Positions 38,651 through 51,134 of a stretch of DNA of 64,000 nt are shown here, in pieces. The notes beneath the pieces are model-generated. The model did no database searches. It was given only the letters and a program-made list of their open reading frames with translations, and was not told where the DNA came from. The DNA is from JALOKP01 sp963800865 (GTDB lineage: Bacteria > Acidobacteriota > Polarisedimenticolia > J045), in contig CAWDCL010000004.1 of assembly GCA_963800865.1 (NCBI GenBank), positions 2,666,001 through 2,730,000 on the forward strand. The letters are read 5' to 3'. Made by a program: the position numbers and the translations under genes. Position 1 is the stretch's first letter. Each line of letters begins with the position of its first letter.

Positions 38651-39904
38651 TCAGGTCCGGTTCGCCTCGCCGGCGCCGGCCGTTCCCTTCGGCTGCTCCT
38701 TCTCCTTCACGACCGGGTCACCGGGCTTGAGGGTCCGGAGCACCTTGAACGGCCCGGAGACGACCTTCTCGTCCCCCTTGAGCCCCTCCTTGACCTCGAT
38801 CGAGAGCTCGCCCATCAGGCCGGTCTTGATCGGGAGGAAGGCGACCTTCCCTTCTTCCTTCGCGCCCTCGATCACGTAGACCCCTTCCTCCTCGCGCGCC
38901 TCGCCGACCTGCGGCTGCGTCCCCGCCGGCCGCTCCTTCTCGCGCAGCACGATCGACTGGATCGGGATCGCCAGGACCTGCGGAACGAAGCCGGTCAGGA
39001 TGTCGGCCTGCGCGGTCAGCCCGGGCTTGATCCCCTCCGGCGGGTCCTTGATCTGCGCCTTGACCTTGAACTTCACCGCCTGGTCGATGCCGCCGGACTG
39101 CAGGATCGGGCTCGAGCCGACCTCGGTGACGACGCCGTTGAAGGTGCGGTTCGGGTAGGCGTCGATCCGGAGCTTGACCTCCTGGCCCAGCTTGACCTGC
39201 GGGATCGAGGCCTCGTCGACCTCCAGCTCGGTCTCGACGACCGACATGTCGGAGATCGTCAACAGCACCGTGCCGGGGCTGTTCTGGATCCCGATCACGG
39301 CGACCTCGCCCTCCTCGACCCGGCGGGCGGTGACGATCCCGTCGATCGGCGCGCGGACGACCGTCTTGGAGAGCGTGTCGCGCGCCCCCTCGAGCTGCGC
39401 CCGGGCCTGCTCGACCCGGCGCTCGGCGGAGCGCAGCATCGCCTCGCTGGTCGTCACCCCGGTCTCGGCCCGCTCGTAGTCGGCACGCGGGATGATCTTC
39501 GCCTCGAAGTTCGCCCGCGCCCGCTCGTAGTCGCTCTTCGCCAGCTCGAGGTTCGCCCGCGCCGACTCGACGTCGCGCAGCAGGGCCTGCATCGAGGCCT
39601 CGCTGCTGCGGGCGGCGGCACGGGGGTTGGCGGGGTCGATCTCGAGCAGGAACTGGCCCTTCCTGACCGCGTCCCCCTCGCGCACGGCGAGCTGCGTGAT
39701 CTGACCCATGATCGTGGCCGAGATCTCGACCTTCTTCTGGGCCTGGATCTTGCCGTTGGCCGCGACCTTGGCCTGGAGGTCCTCGCGCTTGACCTCGGCC
39801 AGCTGGACCGGCGTCGGCTTCGGGCCGCGCTTGCTGGCCACGAACGCGCCCGCGCCCCCGAGCACCACGACGGCCGCCAGGATCCATACCCACTTCTTGC
39901 GCAT
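38651..39904 (-). CDS. Periplasmic membrane-fusion (HlyD/MacA-type) protein
   Basis: 417 residues with an N-terminal anchor (WVWILAAVVVLGGAGAFVASKR), a split lipoyl/barrel-sandwich (VAANGKIQAQKKVEISATIMG, VRAPIDGIVTARRVEEGEVAV) around a long coiled coil (LLRDVESARANLELAKSDYERA and on), and beta-barrel and membrane-proximal domains (VKLGQEVKLRIDAYPNRTF, PGLTAQADILTG). It would bridge the two permeases to an outer-membrane channel. ATG 39904 follows GGAGGGG. The PDZ gene is 59 nt upstream on the same strand. Confidence 0.9.
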   Translation of the reverse strand: MRKKWVWILAAVVVLGGAGAFVASKRGPKPTPVQLAEVKREDLQAKVAANGKIQAQKKVEISATIMGQITQLAVREGDAVRKGQFLLEIDPANPRAAARSSEASMQALLRDVESARANLELAKSDYERARANFEAKIIPRADYERAETGVTTSEAMLRSAERRVEQARAQLEGARDTLSKTVVRAPIDGIVTARRVEEGEVAVIGIQNSPGTVLLTISDMSVVETELEVDEASIPQVKLGQEVKLRIDAYPNRTFNGVVTEVGSSPILQSGGIDQAVKFKVKAQIKDPPEGIKPGLTAQADILTGFVPQVLAIPIQSIVLREKERPAGTQPQVGEAREEEGVYVIEGAKEEGKVAFLPIKTGLMGELSIEVKEGLKGDEKVVSGPFKVLRTLKPGDPVVKEKEQPKGTAGAGEANRT

Positions 39905-39963
39905 CACCCCTCCGGCCGGGTGTCGGACCCGGCGAAGCGATTGTAGGAGCGCGAGTTGGCGGG

Positions 39964-40867
39964 CTACCGACCGTTGGGGCGGCGCGCGGGACCTTCCGCC
40001 GGGTTCCGGCGCGGCGGGCTGCTTTCCGCGTCGTCCGGCGGCTCGATCTCGAGCAGGACCTCGACCGTGAGGGCCAGACCCTGGCGGCTGAGCGCCAGTT
40101 CCACCTTGGCCCCGTCCCCGACCCGCGCGATCCGCTGGACCATCTCCGGGACCGTCGCGACGGGCTCGCCGTCGACCTCGAGCACGAGGTCTCCCGGGCG
40201 GACGCCGCCGCGGTCGGCCGGGCCCAGCTCGACCACCGCACCGACCAGCACGCCGCGCTCCTCCGAGCCGCCCCACTGCTCACGCAGCTGCAGCGGCACA
40301 TCGAGCGCCTCGATCCCGGCCCAGCCGAGCTTGACGTCGCGCAGCCGCGCGGCGTCGACCGGGAACCGCTCGAGCCGCACCGTCACGCGCCGGGTGGACC
40401 CGCGCCGCCAGACCTCGAGGTCGAGCCACGCCCCCGGCCCGCGGGTCGAGATCGACTGGATGAACTCCTGCGTGCTCTCGATCGGCTGGCCGTCGATCGT
40501 CGTGACGAGGTCGCCGCCCCGCAGGCCGGCTCGATCGGCGGGGCTGCCGCGGATGACGGCACCGATCCGGATGCCGGTCGGAGGCGCGTCCGAAGAGTCG
40601 ATCGCCGTGGCAACGGAGGCGGAATCGTCGGAGGCGGACGGTGCCGCGGGCGGCGGCTCGCGGTCGAGGGAGACGCCGATCCAACCCCGATCGGGGGCGG
40701 CCGGCGTACCGGCGGGGACGGGCGCGGAGACCGCCCGCCGCGGCACCGCCGACTGCGCCGCGGCCGGCGGCGGCGCCGACTGGGCGGCGGCCGGCGGCGG
40801 GAGCGCCGAGCGCGAGCGCGAGCGGCCCGAGGGCCGCCAGCCGGAGCGCGCGGTGAACGAGGCTCAT
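39964..40867 (-). CDS. Exported double-PDZ protein (one frame break)
   Basis: A signal sequence (LRLAALGPLALALG) and Ala/Pro linker precede two PDZ domains. The first is GWIGVSLDRE with IGAVIRGSPADRAGLRGGDLV; the second is KLGWAGIEALDV with LVGAVVELGPADRGGVRPGDLV. There is no protease domain, unlike HtrA. It probably tethers substrates or partners in the periplasm. The frame breaks near 40808 in the signal/linker junction (one extra base). TATTCT at 40881-40876 lies 8 nt before the ATG, so a leaderless mRNA is likely. Co-directional with the fusion protein and permeases. Confidence 0.75.
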
Positions 40868-40875
40868 CGGAGCCG

Positions 40876-40881
40876 AGAATA
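40876..40881 (-). promoter_or_regulatory. -10 box for the PDZ/MFP/permease operon
   Basis: TATTCT, 8 nt before the ATG at 40867, no Shine-Dalgarno. Confidence 0.45.
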
Positions 40882-41009
40882 GCCCACGCCCGCGCGACGC
40901 GCCTTTTCGTGCGCACCCCGGATCGACCGGGAACCGGTGCCGCGCGACGGCGTTAGAGTGTCGAGGATCGGGAGGCGAGACCCTCCCCGTCGCTCCCCGA
41001 GGTGATCCC

Positions 41010-44000
41010 ATGCGCGTTCGTTCCCGGCTCGTCGTCGTCGCCGTCCTTTCGCTCTTTCTCGCTGTGGCCCTCGCTTCCAACGGACCGGCTCTCGCCGGCC
41101 TCCCGCTGACGGGCCGCGTGCTGGGTCCGGACGGCGCCCCCCTTCCCGAGGCGACGGTGATGCTGCTCGGCATCCCCTCGACGGTCGACGCGGCACGCGC
41201 CGCGCTGGCGGGGAAATCCCACGGCGAGCCGATCGTGGCGGCGGTCACGGATCCCCGCGGCGCCTTCCGGCTGGAAGCGCCGCGCGCCGGCCTGTTCACG
41301 ATCCGGATCGAAGCGCCCGGCCACGCCCCCGTCGCGGCCTGGCTCGGCGCGGTGGTCGAAGAGGCCGACCTCCCGGACGCGGAGCTCGAGGCCGACGCCG
41401 GCCTCACGGTCACGGTCACGGGTGCCCAGGGCCAGCCGCTCGCTGGAGCGCTGGTCGCGGCGCGGCGCGACACGACGACGCGGAGCTTCGGCGGCGGACT
41501 CTGGAACCCGGCACCGCGGATCGCCCTGACCGGTCCCGAGGGGACCGTGAAGCTGCCGCGCGGCGCAAAGGAGCTGCTCACGGTCGGCGCGGTCGCGCCG
41601 GGGCTCGCCCCCGCGTCGCGCTCGGGCCGCGCTCCGGCGTCGCTCGCGCTGGCGCTCGTCGCCTCCCCCGCGCTGCCGGTCGAGATCCGCGGCGCCGACG
41701 GCAAGCCGGTACCCGACGCGGTCGTGCTCGCCGACGAGGCCGGACTGCCGCTGGGCTGGAGCGGCGCCGACGGCCGGGCCTCGCTGATCCTCCCCGCTGC
41801 GGGCCTCGCCGTCGCGGTCCATGCCGCCGACGATCGCTCGCTGGAAACCCGCCTCGCACCGCCGCCTGCCGAGCCGCAGCCGCCGAAGGTCGTACCGCTG
41901 GCGCTGCCGGCGTTGACGGCACTCTCCGGCCGCGTGATCGACGCGCAGTCGCGCAAGCCGATCGCCGGGCGCGCTCGCCTACGAGCCGGGCACCCGGCGC
42001 CTCGCCGCCGTCACCGACGACGGCGGGCGCTACACGCTGAAGGTGCCCGGCGCGAAGGGCTCCCACGTCGCTGCCGCGGCTCCCGGCTACCGCAGCGCGG
42101 GGCGGGCCTCGTCGCTCGAGGTCCCGGCCGGGAGCACGAAGGGCCCGACGCTGGCGCTCGAGCCGGCGGCCCGCGTCGAGGGGACCGTCAACGACGACAA
42201 GGGGCGGCCGGTCGCCGGCGCGCTCGTCAGCGCGTCCGAGAACGACCCGCGCTTCGGCGGCGGCCGGGGCCGCATGATGCGGCGCGCATTCCGCGACGCC
42301 GAGGTGGGCGACCAGGCGCGGTCCGACGCGCAGGGGCGCTTCCGGATCGGCGGCCTCGACCCCGCGGCGGCCTACACGCTGTCCGCGGAGCTGAAGGGAT
42401 ACGCGCCGGCCGAGGTCGAGGTGAACGGACTGCGGCCGCGGCAGACCAAGGGCGGGATCGCGCTCGTGATGAAGCCCGGCGCGCGCGCCGTCGGCCGCGT
42501 CGTCGACGCCGAGCAACGGCCGATCGCCGGCGTCGAGATCCGGGCCAGCGAGACGCCCGAGGGGGGCAGCCGCCGCTTCTTCGTCATGAGCTTCGGCGAG
42601 ACCGACTCGCGCCCCGACGCGACCACCGACGCCGACGGCGCCTTCGCGCTCGGCGACCTGAAGGCGGGGCGGCACGACCTCTCCGCCCGGCACCGCGGCT
42701 TCGCCACGAAGACGGTCCCGGGCCTCGAGATCCCCGCCTCCGCGGAGCCGATCGACCTGGGCGCGATCACGCTCGAGCCGGCGGCGCGGATCGAGGGGAC
42801 GGTGACGGGACCGGGCGGCGCGCCGGTCGAAGGGGTCGAGGTGCGGGCCCTGCCCGGCGGGCCCTTCCCGAACCTCCCCGGGATGCGGCCTCCCGGAGAG
42901 CCGAACGCCGTCACGGCGTCGGACGGCTTCTTCGCGATCGAGGATCGCCGCGCCGGCGAGAAGATCGACCTGATGTTCTGGCGCAGCGGCTACGTCACCG
43001 AGCGCCGGCCGGGGATCGAGGCCGGCGTGGCCGGGCCGCTCGAGGTCTCGCTGCGCGCTGCATCGAAGGTCAGCGGCACCGTCACCTCCGGCGGCAAGCC
43101 GGTGGCCGACGCGCGGATCGTGCTCTCGCGCAGCGCGGTCGGCGGCGCGGGCAACATGACCTTCGTGATGATCGGCGGCGGCGACTGGGCAGGCAGCGAC
43201 GACACCGGCTACTTCGAGTTCGAGACGGTCGAGCCGGGGAAGATCTCGCTCCAGGCCACGGCCGAGGGGTTGCAGGAGAAGAAGCTCGACGAACTCGAGG
43301 TCCCGGAGGGCGAGGACCTCACCGGGCTGGCGCTGATCCTCGAACCGGGGGCCGTCGTCGAAGGGACGGTCCTGCTCGCCGACGGGCGCGCAGCGATCGG
43401 CGCGATGGTGCAGCCGGTCGACCGCAGCGAGACGCGCGGGCCCCGCATGATGGTCAACTCGGTTGCCAGCGACGGCGACGGGCGCTTCCGGCTGGAGGGG
43501 CTGAAGGGCGGCACGGCCTCGATCCAGGCGACCCACGACGAGTACGGCCGCGCGGTGAAGGACATCGAGCTGAAGCCGGGGCTGAACCGGCTCGATCTCA
43601 CCTTCCCCGGCGGTCAGCAGGTCGCGGGCCGCGTGGTCGACGCCGGAGGCGCGCCGGTCGCCGGGGCGGCGGTCGAGGTCCAGCCGGCCGGCCAGCGCTG
43701 GGGCGGCAACGACACGACGACCGGGCCCGACGGCAGCTTCACGGTCGACGGCGTCCAGGACGGCAGCTACGAGCTGGGGGTGACGCGCAACGGCTTCGCG
43801 CCGTCGAACGGCGAGGTGAAGCTCGAGGTCAAGGGGGCGCCGGTGTCCGGCCTCGTCGTCACGCTGCGCGCGGGGGGCGTGCTCGCCGGCACCGTGCAGG
43901 GCCTGGCGCAGGAGGAGTACGCGGGCGTGATGGTCAACGCCTGGGCCGAGGGGAACTGGGGTTCCGGCAACGTCGACTTCAAGGGGAACTACCGGATCGC

Positions 44001-45163
44001 GGACCTCGCCCCCGGCCGGTACACGGTGCGCGCCTCGACGCGCGAGGGGGGCCGCTCCGCCAGCGGCACCGTCGAGATCGTCGCCGGGACGCCGGAAACG
44101 CGGCTCGACCTCGACTTCGGCAAGGGGCTGACCCTCTCCGGCCGCGCGCTGATGGGCGAGCAGCCGGTGGCCGGGGCGGCGATCTGGGCCCGCGGCAAGA
44201 CGGTGCAGGCCTTCGGCCAGGGGCGCACCGACGCCGACGGGAAGTTCGCGGTGGAGGGGCTCGAGCCGGGAAGCTACGACGTGACGCTGAGCGTCTTCGA
44301 GAAGGGGATCACCTACAACGAAACGGTCGAGGTCACCGCCAGCCGCGAGATCACGCTGCGGCTGCCGACGATGAAGGTCGGCGGACGCGTCGTCGACGCG
44401 CTCGACCGGGCGCCGCTTGCCGGCGTGTCGGTCGCCCTCGCTCCGGAAGGGCAGGCCGAGGAGCCGGGCTGGATGCGCGGCGGCTACGGCGCGCTGAGCG
44501 CGGAGTCCGGGCGCTTCGCGATCGCCAACGTCGCGTCCGGCACCTATCGCCTCACCGCGAAGAAGGAGGGGTACGCGGCGCGCACCGAGACGGTCTCGGT
44601 GATGTCCGGCCAGGACATCGAGAACCTTGACCTCACGCTCGATCCGACCGAGGGGTTGTCGCTCCAGGTCCGCCTGCCCGGCGGCGGCGTCCCGGACGCG
44701 GTCTTCGTCAGCGTGCTCGACGCGGCCGGCCGCGCGATCACCGGCGGGCGCTACCCGACCGGAGAGGCGGGACGGGTGCCGCATCCCGACCGTCCCGCCC
44801 GGGGGCTGGGAGGTGCTCGTGGGCAGCGCGGGGTCGGCCGTCGCTTCGCTGCAGGCGACGGCGCCCGGCGGTCCGATCCCGATCCAGCTCCAGGCCGCGA
44901 CGCAGCTGAAGGTGCGGGTCGCGGAGCTCGAGGGGAGCCGGGTGATCGCCACGGTGCAGGTGATCGGGGCCGACGGGCGAATCCACCGCTCGATCGGCTG
45001 GGGCGCGTCGCCGCAGGCCGAGCGCCCGGCCGCCGAGGGACGCGCGACGCTCGACGACCTGCCGGCCGGGCCCTGGACGGTGACGGTGAAGACCCCCGAC
45101 GGGCGAAGCTGGCAGGGAACGGCGACGACGACACCGGGGCAGGTCGCGGAGCTGGTGCTGTAG
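41010..45163 (+). CDS. Giant exported carboxypeptidase-regulatory-like repeat protein (two frame breaks)
   Basis: About 1,384 residues when repaired. A signal peptide (VVVAVLSLFLAVALASNGPALA) is followed by at least ten tandem beta-sandwich repeats of the CarboxypepD_reg/Cna-B-like type. Each starts with a GxVxDxxGxPVAGA pattern (GRVLGPDGAPLPEATV, GTVNDDKGRPVAGALV, GRVVDAEQRPIAGVEI, GTVTGPGGAPVEGVEV, GRVVDAGGAPVAGAAV) and ends with DGxFxLxxLxxGxYxLxxxxxG. Frame breaks near 41970 (extra C) and 44778 (extra G). No catalytic domain or anchor is seen; a surface or adhesive role is inferred. ATG 41010 follows AGGTGA. Confidence 0.8.
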
Positions 45164-45202
45164 CGCGCCGCGCGTCGCGGCCCGGATCCGCGCGGTCCGG
45201 CG

Positions 45203-47178
<1,976 letters not shown>

Positions 47179-47256
47179 CGGCGGGAGGTTACCCGGATCC
47201 CCCGGGGCGGCCCACCCTCCCGCCCGCCGCCGCGCCCGGCACGCTCGCGCCTCGGG

Positions 47257-47262
47257 TATCGT
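47257..47262 (+). promoter_or_regulatory. -10 box for the gene at 47272
   Basis: TATCGT, 9 nt before the ATG. Confidence 0.4.
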
Positions 47263-47271
47263 CGGCGGAGA

Positions 47272-47764
47272 ATGGACGACGCTCGGCTCCAACTCGCGCT
47301 GAGCGCTGCCGGCACGCTGCTGATCCTCGCCGGCGCCGGGGGGGCCCGTGCGCTGGCAGGCGCTCCTCCGGCGCCCGCCGCTGCAGCGGCCCGCCCTCGC
47401 CTGGCGGCCGGCCGCGCGTGCGGTCCGCCCCGCGCTGGCGCTCCTCACGGTGCTCGGGCTGGTGCTCCTGGCGCTCGGCGCCCCGGCCGCCGGGCTGGGC
47501 GCTGCCGCGCTGCTGGGGGTGACGCTCCTCGGCCGGATCCGTCACGACAGCCCCGCGGCCCGCGCGAGGCGGGTCGCCGCGGCGCTCGCGGAGCACGAGC
47601 GGCGCCACCCCGGCCTCCCACCTGGCTTGCAGCGCCGGGCGTTTCTCGCGGCACGCCGGCCGGAGTGGGGCGAGGAACTGGCGGCACAGCTCGTCGACGA
47701 CTGGCCGGAGCGCGCCGATTTCGTCCGCTTCGTCGCCGGGCTGGAGCGGCAGCTTTCTTCCTGA
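47272..47764 (+). CDS. Small membrane protein of unknown function (one frame break)
   Basis: About 163 residues when repaired. An N-terminal helix (LALSAAGTLLILAGAGG) is followed by a basic stretch and a second hydrophobic segment (LALLTVLGLVLLALGAPAAGLGAAALLGVTLLG). A charged C-terminal domain of about 70 residues ends FVRFVAGLERQLSS. The break is in a run of seven G near 47340; six G joins the two parts. Not recognised. It lies 60 nt before the HDOD gene on the same strand and divergent from the ABC-F gene. Confidence 0.5.
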
Positions 47765-47824
47765 CCGCGCTCAAGTCGGTCCCGGCCGGTCCGAAACGCC
47801 CCATCGGGAGGATCGCGCGGACCC

Positions 47825-48910
47825 ATGGGCTGGTTCCGGTCCCGGTTTTCGCCGGATCGCGGCGCGGCCACGGCCGTAGCGGAGCACCCGTCTGCCCCGG
47901 CTCCCGGGCCGGCAGCCGCCGCAGGCACGGCCGCGGCGCCGGCCGCTCCCTCCGGCGGACCGACCCGCGCTCCGGCCGCGGGCTGGATGTCGCGCGAGCA
48001 GCTCGACGACCTGGTGAAGATCACCGACGAGGCCCAGCTCGCACGGCGGCTGATCCAGATCTCGCCCGACTGTCCGCGCGACGAGATGCTCTTCCGCTAC
48101 CACCTCTCGCGGGTCGTGATGTTCGGCGAATTCGAGCTGCCGATCCTGCCCGCCACCGCGAGCCGGCTGCTGACCCTCTCGCGCGATACCGGGACCGGCG
48201 TCTCCGACATCGCGCGGGTCGTCGAGGCCGATGCCGCGCTGGTGCGCGCGATCATCCGCGCCTCCAACTCGGCCTTCTTCTCGTCGCTCTACGAGTGCGC
48301 TGCACTGAACCAGGCGATCGTGCGGATCGGGCTCTCGCAAGTCGAGCAGATCGCGATGGCCCAGACGCTGCGCAGCCGGCTGGTCCGGATCAAGGGCCAG
48401 GACCAGCGGGTCAACCAGCTCGGCCTGCACGGCCTCGCCGCCGCGCTGGCCGCGCGCCACGTCGCTCAGCGCACCGGGGCCGCCGCCAGCAACGCCTATC
48501 TCGGCGGGCTGTTCCACGACGTCGGGAAGCTGGTGCTCCTGGGGATCATCGCCCGCGTACAGAACGAGCTGCGCGCGACGATCACGCAGCGCCTGCTGAA
48601 CCAGGCCTTCGGGGCCTTCCACACGACGCTCGGCGAGATGGCCTGCCGCAGCTGGGAGATGCCGGCCGAGATCTGCCGCAGCGTCGCCGTCCACCACGAC
48701 CCCGTGCGGGCCTGCGAGTTCCCGCTGGACGCGACGGTCTACCTGGCGAACGTGGCGGTCCGCGGGCTCGAGCGGCCCGACGGCCTGTTCGCGGTGATGC
48801 CCGGCGATGATCCGGTCGCGCAGCACCATGGCCTCGAGCGCGCGGACCTCGACGCGCTGCGCCATCAGGCGGCCAGCGACCTCAAGGCCTACAGGACCTT
48901 CACCGCCTAG
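47825..48910 (+). CDS. HDOD domain signalling protein
   Basis: 361 residues. An Ala/Pro-rich N-terminus precedes an HDOD domain: FELPILPATASRLLTLSRDTGTGVSDIARVVEADAALVRAIIRASNSAFF, then IVRIGLSQVEQIA, and the HD-like GGLFHDVGKLVLLGII plus SVAVHHDP near the C-terminus. HDOD proteins act as scaffolds in stress or motility signalling; the retained His-Asp pairs leave metal binding possible. The reading frame is intact. Any partner is not evident from neighbours. Confidence 0.88.
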   Translation: MGWFRSRFSPDRGAATAVAEHPSAPAPGPAAAAGTAAAPAAPSGGPTRAPAAGWMSREQLDDLVKITDEAQLARRLIQISPDCPRDEMLFRYHLSRVVMFGEFELPILPATASRLLTLSRDTGTGVSDIARVVEADAALVRAIIRASNSAFFSSLYECAALNQAIVRIGLSQVEQIAMAQTLRSRLVRIKGQDQRVNQLGLHGLAAALAARHVAQRTGAAASNAYLGGLFHDVGKLVLLGIIARVQNELRATITQRLLNQAFGAFHTTLGEMACRSWEMPAEICRSVAVHHDPVRACEFPLDATVYLANVAVRGLERPDGLFAVMPGDDPVAQHHGLERADLDALRHQAASDLKAYRTFTA

Positions 48911-48937
48911 ATCGGCCGCCCCGGGCGCGCCTCGCGG

Positions 48938-50248
48938 CTACGCCGCAGCGGCGTCCGGCAGCACGTCCTCGGTCCGCTCGCCCCGCAGCTGCAGCAGCGC
49001 CGCACCCATCCCGGTCACCGTGACGACCAGCCACGCCAGGTTCCCGAGGTACGGGATCAGCGTCAGCAGGAACAGGATCGCGACCCCGACGACCAGCGCC
49101 AGCACGGGATGGGTGACGGACCAGCGGGAGCGCGGCGTCACGCTCTCCGCGGGGCCGCGGCCGGCGAGGCGTCGCAGCGTCGCCAGCGCCCAGAGCCCGA
49201 GCACGATCTTCCCGATCACGCCGCCGAAGTAGACCAGCGCGCCGAGGGCCGACCAGATCCCGGCGGCGAGCGGGAGCTGCAGCAGGCAGACGCAAAGCAC
49301 GCCGGCGACGAGCAGGACGAGCAACCCGACCAGCCCGATCCCGAACGACGCCCCCAGGCCGTTGCCGCTCGCGGTACGCTCGAGCGCCCCGTCCACGAAC
49401 GGCCGGAAGAACAGAAGCAGCGCGACGCCGGCGACGAGCGCCACGACCGCGAGATAGCCGCGCCAGAGGGCGCGCAGCCCGAAACCGCTCCCCTCCGCTT
49501 CCGCCGCCTGGTCCGGCGTCTCGCTCGCACCCGGCTCGGTCCCCTTCGTCACCGCCCCGGCCACGATCCCCGGCGGAACGGCGACCTCGTTGCGCGCGGA
49601 GTAGGTCAGGCGCCCGCCGATCCGGGCGAGCGGGCCGAAGGAGAGCTCGTCGCAGCGGACGTCGACGTCGCCGCCGACCGGTCCGTTGATCTCGACCTTG
49701 CCCGAGCGCGCGACGAGACTTCCGCCGATCCCGCCTTCGATCGTCGTCGCTCCGGCGTAGGCCGCGACCGATCCCGCGATCCGCCCGCCGGGATCGAGCC
49801 GGAAGCTGTTGGCGAAGATCATCGCGTTGCGGCCGACGCTCCCCCGGATCACGATCTTGTTCGAAGCGGAACGGACTCCGCCCGTCACGCTGCCGTCGAT
49901 CGAGACGTCCTCGGTGAAGCTCAGCAGGTCGCCCTGGACGGTTCCCGGCACGTGGACGTTGCCGGCGAAGGTCGCGACGTCACCCTGGAGGGTGCCGTCG
50001 ATGCGGGTCGTCCGGGCGAAGGCGTAGAGGTCGGCAGCGGTCGCCTGCCCGGCCGGTACGTCGACTCGGCCTCCCTTGACCATCCAGATCCCGCCGAGTT
50101 TCATCTCCTGCTGCGCTGGCGACGGTGGCGACGACGACGGTGGCGACGACGACGGCGGCTCCCCCGGTGCGTCGGCGCCCCGCGCCGCAGCGCACGCCGC
50201 GAGCGCGACGGCGACCCACGCGACCGCTCGGGCGCTCTTGAGGGTCAT
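48938..50248 (-). CDS. Bactofilin/polymer-forming-like membrane protein
   Basis: A signal peptide and Ser/Pro linker precede a right-handed beta-helix of bactofilin-like rungs (GTLQGDVATFAGNVHVPGTV, GSVTGGVRSASNKIVIRGSV, GRIAGSVAAYAGATTIEGGI, EINGPVGGDVDVRCDELS), facing outside the cytoplasm. Four to five C-terminal membrane helices follow (YLAVVALVAGVALLLFF, GIGLVGLLVLLVAGVLCVCLLQL, LVVGVAILFLLTLIPYLG). This combination is known from large exported polymer-forming proteins of unknown role. ATG 50248 follows GGAGG. Confidence 0.75.
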   Translation of the reverse strand: MTLKSARAVAWVAVALAACAAARGADAPGEPPSSSPPSSSPPSPAQQEMKLGGIWMVKGGRVDVPAGQATAADLYAFARTTRIDGTLQGDVATFAGNVHVPGTVQGDLLSFTEDVSIDGSVTGGVRSASNKIVIRGSVGRNAMIFANSFRLDPGGRIAGSVAAYAGATTIEGGIGGSLVARSGKVEINGPVGGDVDVRCDELSFGPLARIGGRLTYSARNEVAVPPGIVAGAVTKGTEPGASETPDQAAEAEGSGFGLRALWRGYLAVVALVAGVALLLFFRPFVDGALERTASGNGLGASFGIGLVGLLVLLVAGVLCVCLLQLPLAAGIWSALGALVYFGGVIGKIVLGLWALATLRRLAGRGPAESVTPRSRWSVTHPVLALVVGVAILFLLTLIPYLGNLAWLVVTVTGMGAALLQLRGERTEDVLPDAAAA

Positions 50249-50387
50249 GACGGCCTCCTCTCGCTCGCTCGTTTCGCCATGCGAGGACAAGCAAACACCT
50301 CGTTTCCTCCGTCGTCCGCCGCGGAGCGGCGAGCGGTGCTGAAAGCGGTCCCCAACGGTCGATCCGCGGCGTCCGGCGGTCTCCAGC

Positions 50388-51134
50388 TCAAAAGCCGATC
50401 TCGTCGCGCAGGCCGCGGGCGCGGCGCCGCGAGAGCGCGATCCGCGTGTGCTCCGGGTCGTCCAGCTCGAGCTCGAAGTTCCCCGACTCGGCGGGCTGCA
50501 CGGAGGCGATGTGCGCCAGGTTGACCAGCGCACCGCGGTGGGTGCGGCGGAAGCCGTGTGCTCCGAGCAGGTCCTCCAGTTCCTGGAGCGTGCGGGGCAC
50601 GAGGTACGAGTGCCCGTCCTTCCAGGCGAAGACCAGCGTGTGGTCGGCGGTCACGTGCGTCACCTGCCCGGGGTCGAGCAGGATGATCCGGCCGCGCCGG
50701 CGGGCCACGACCCGCGGCGGCATGCCGGGCTGGCCCGTCACGACCCGTGCCAGGGCCTCCGGCGCCTGCTCCTTCTCGATCCGTCGCGCCAGGCGGCCGA
50801 GGGCCTCGTCGAGCCGTTCCTTCGTCACCGGCTTCACGAGGTAGTCCACCGCGTCGGCCTCGAAGGCGCGCACCGCGTAGTCGTCATAGGCCGTGACGAA
50901 GACCACCTCCGGCAGTTCCTCGAGCCGCCGCAGGACCTCGAAGCCGTCGCCGCCGGGAATCCGGATGTCGAGGAAGATCGCGTCGGGATCGAACTCCCGC
51001 GCCTTGGCGACCGCGTCCCGGACCGTGTCGGCCTCGGCCACGATCTCGATCTGCCCCGATTCCTCGAGCATGCGGATCAGGCGCCGCCGCGCGGGCGGCT
51101 CGTCCTCGACGATGAGAGCGCGGATCTTCGGCAT
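50388..51134 (-). CDS. LytTR-type response regulator
   Basis: 248 residues. The receiver has RALIVEDEPPARRRL, AIFLDIRIPGGDGFEVL with the phospho-Asp, VFVTAYDDYAVRAFE and YLVKPV. The LytTR DNA-binding domain has RGRIILLDPGQVTHVTADHTLVF, GHSYLVPRTLQELEDLLG, FRRTHRGALVNLAHI and a basic end (LSRRRARGLRDEIGF). ATG 51134 shares a base with the upstream kinase stop (TGATG), so kinase and regulator are a coupled pair. Confidence 0.93.
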   Translation of the reverse strand: MPKIRALIVEDEPPARRRLIRMLEESGQIEIVAEADTVRDAVAKAREFDPDAIFLDIRIPGGDGFEVLRRLEELPEVVFVTAYDDYAVRAFEADAVDYLVKPVTKERLDEALGRLARRIEKEQAPEALARVVTGQPGMPPRVVARRRGRIILLDPGQVTHVTADHTLVFAWKDGHSYLVPRTLQELEDLLGAHGFRRTHRGALVNLAHIASVQPAESGNFELELDDPEHTRIALSRRRARGLRDEIGF

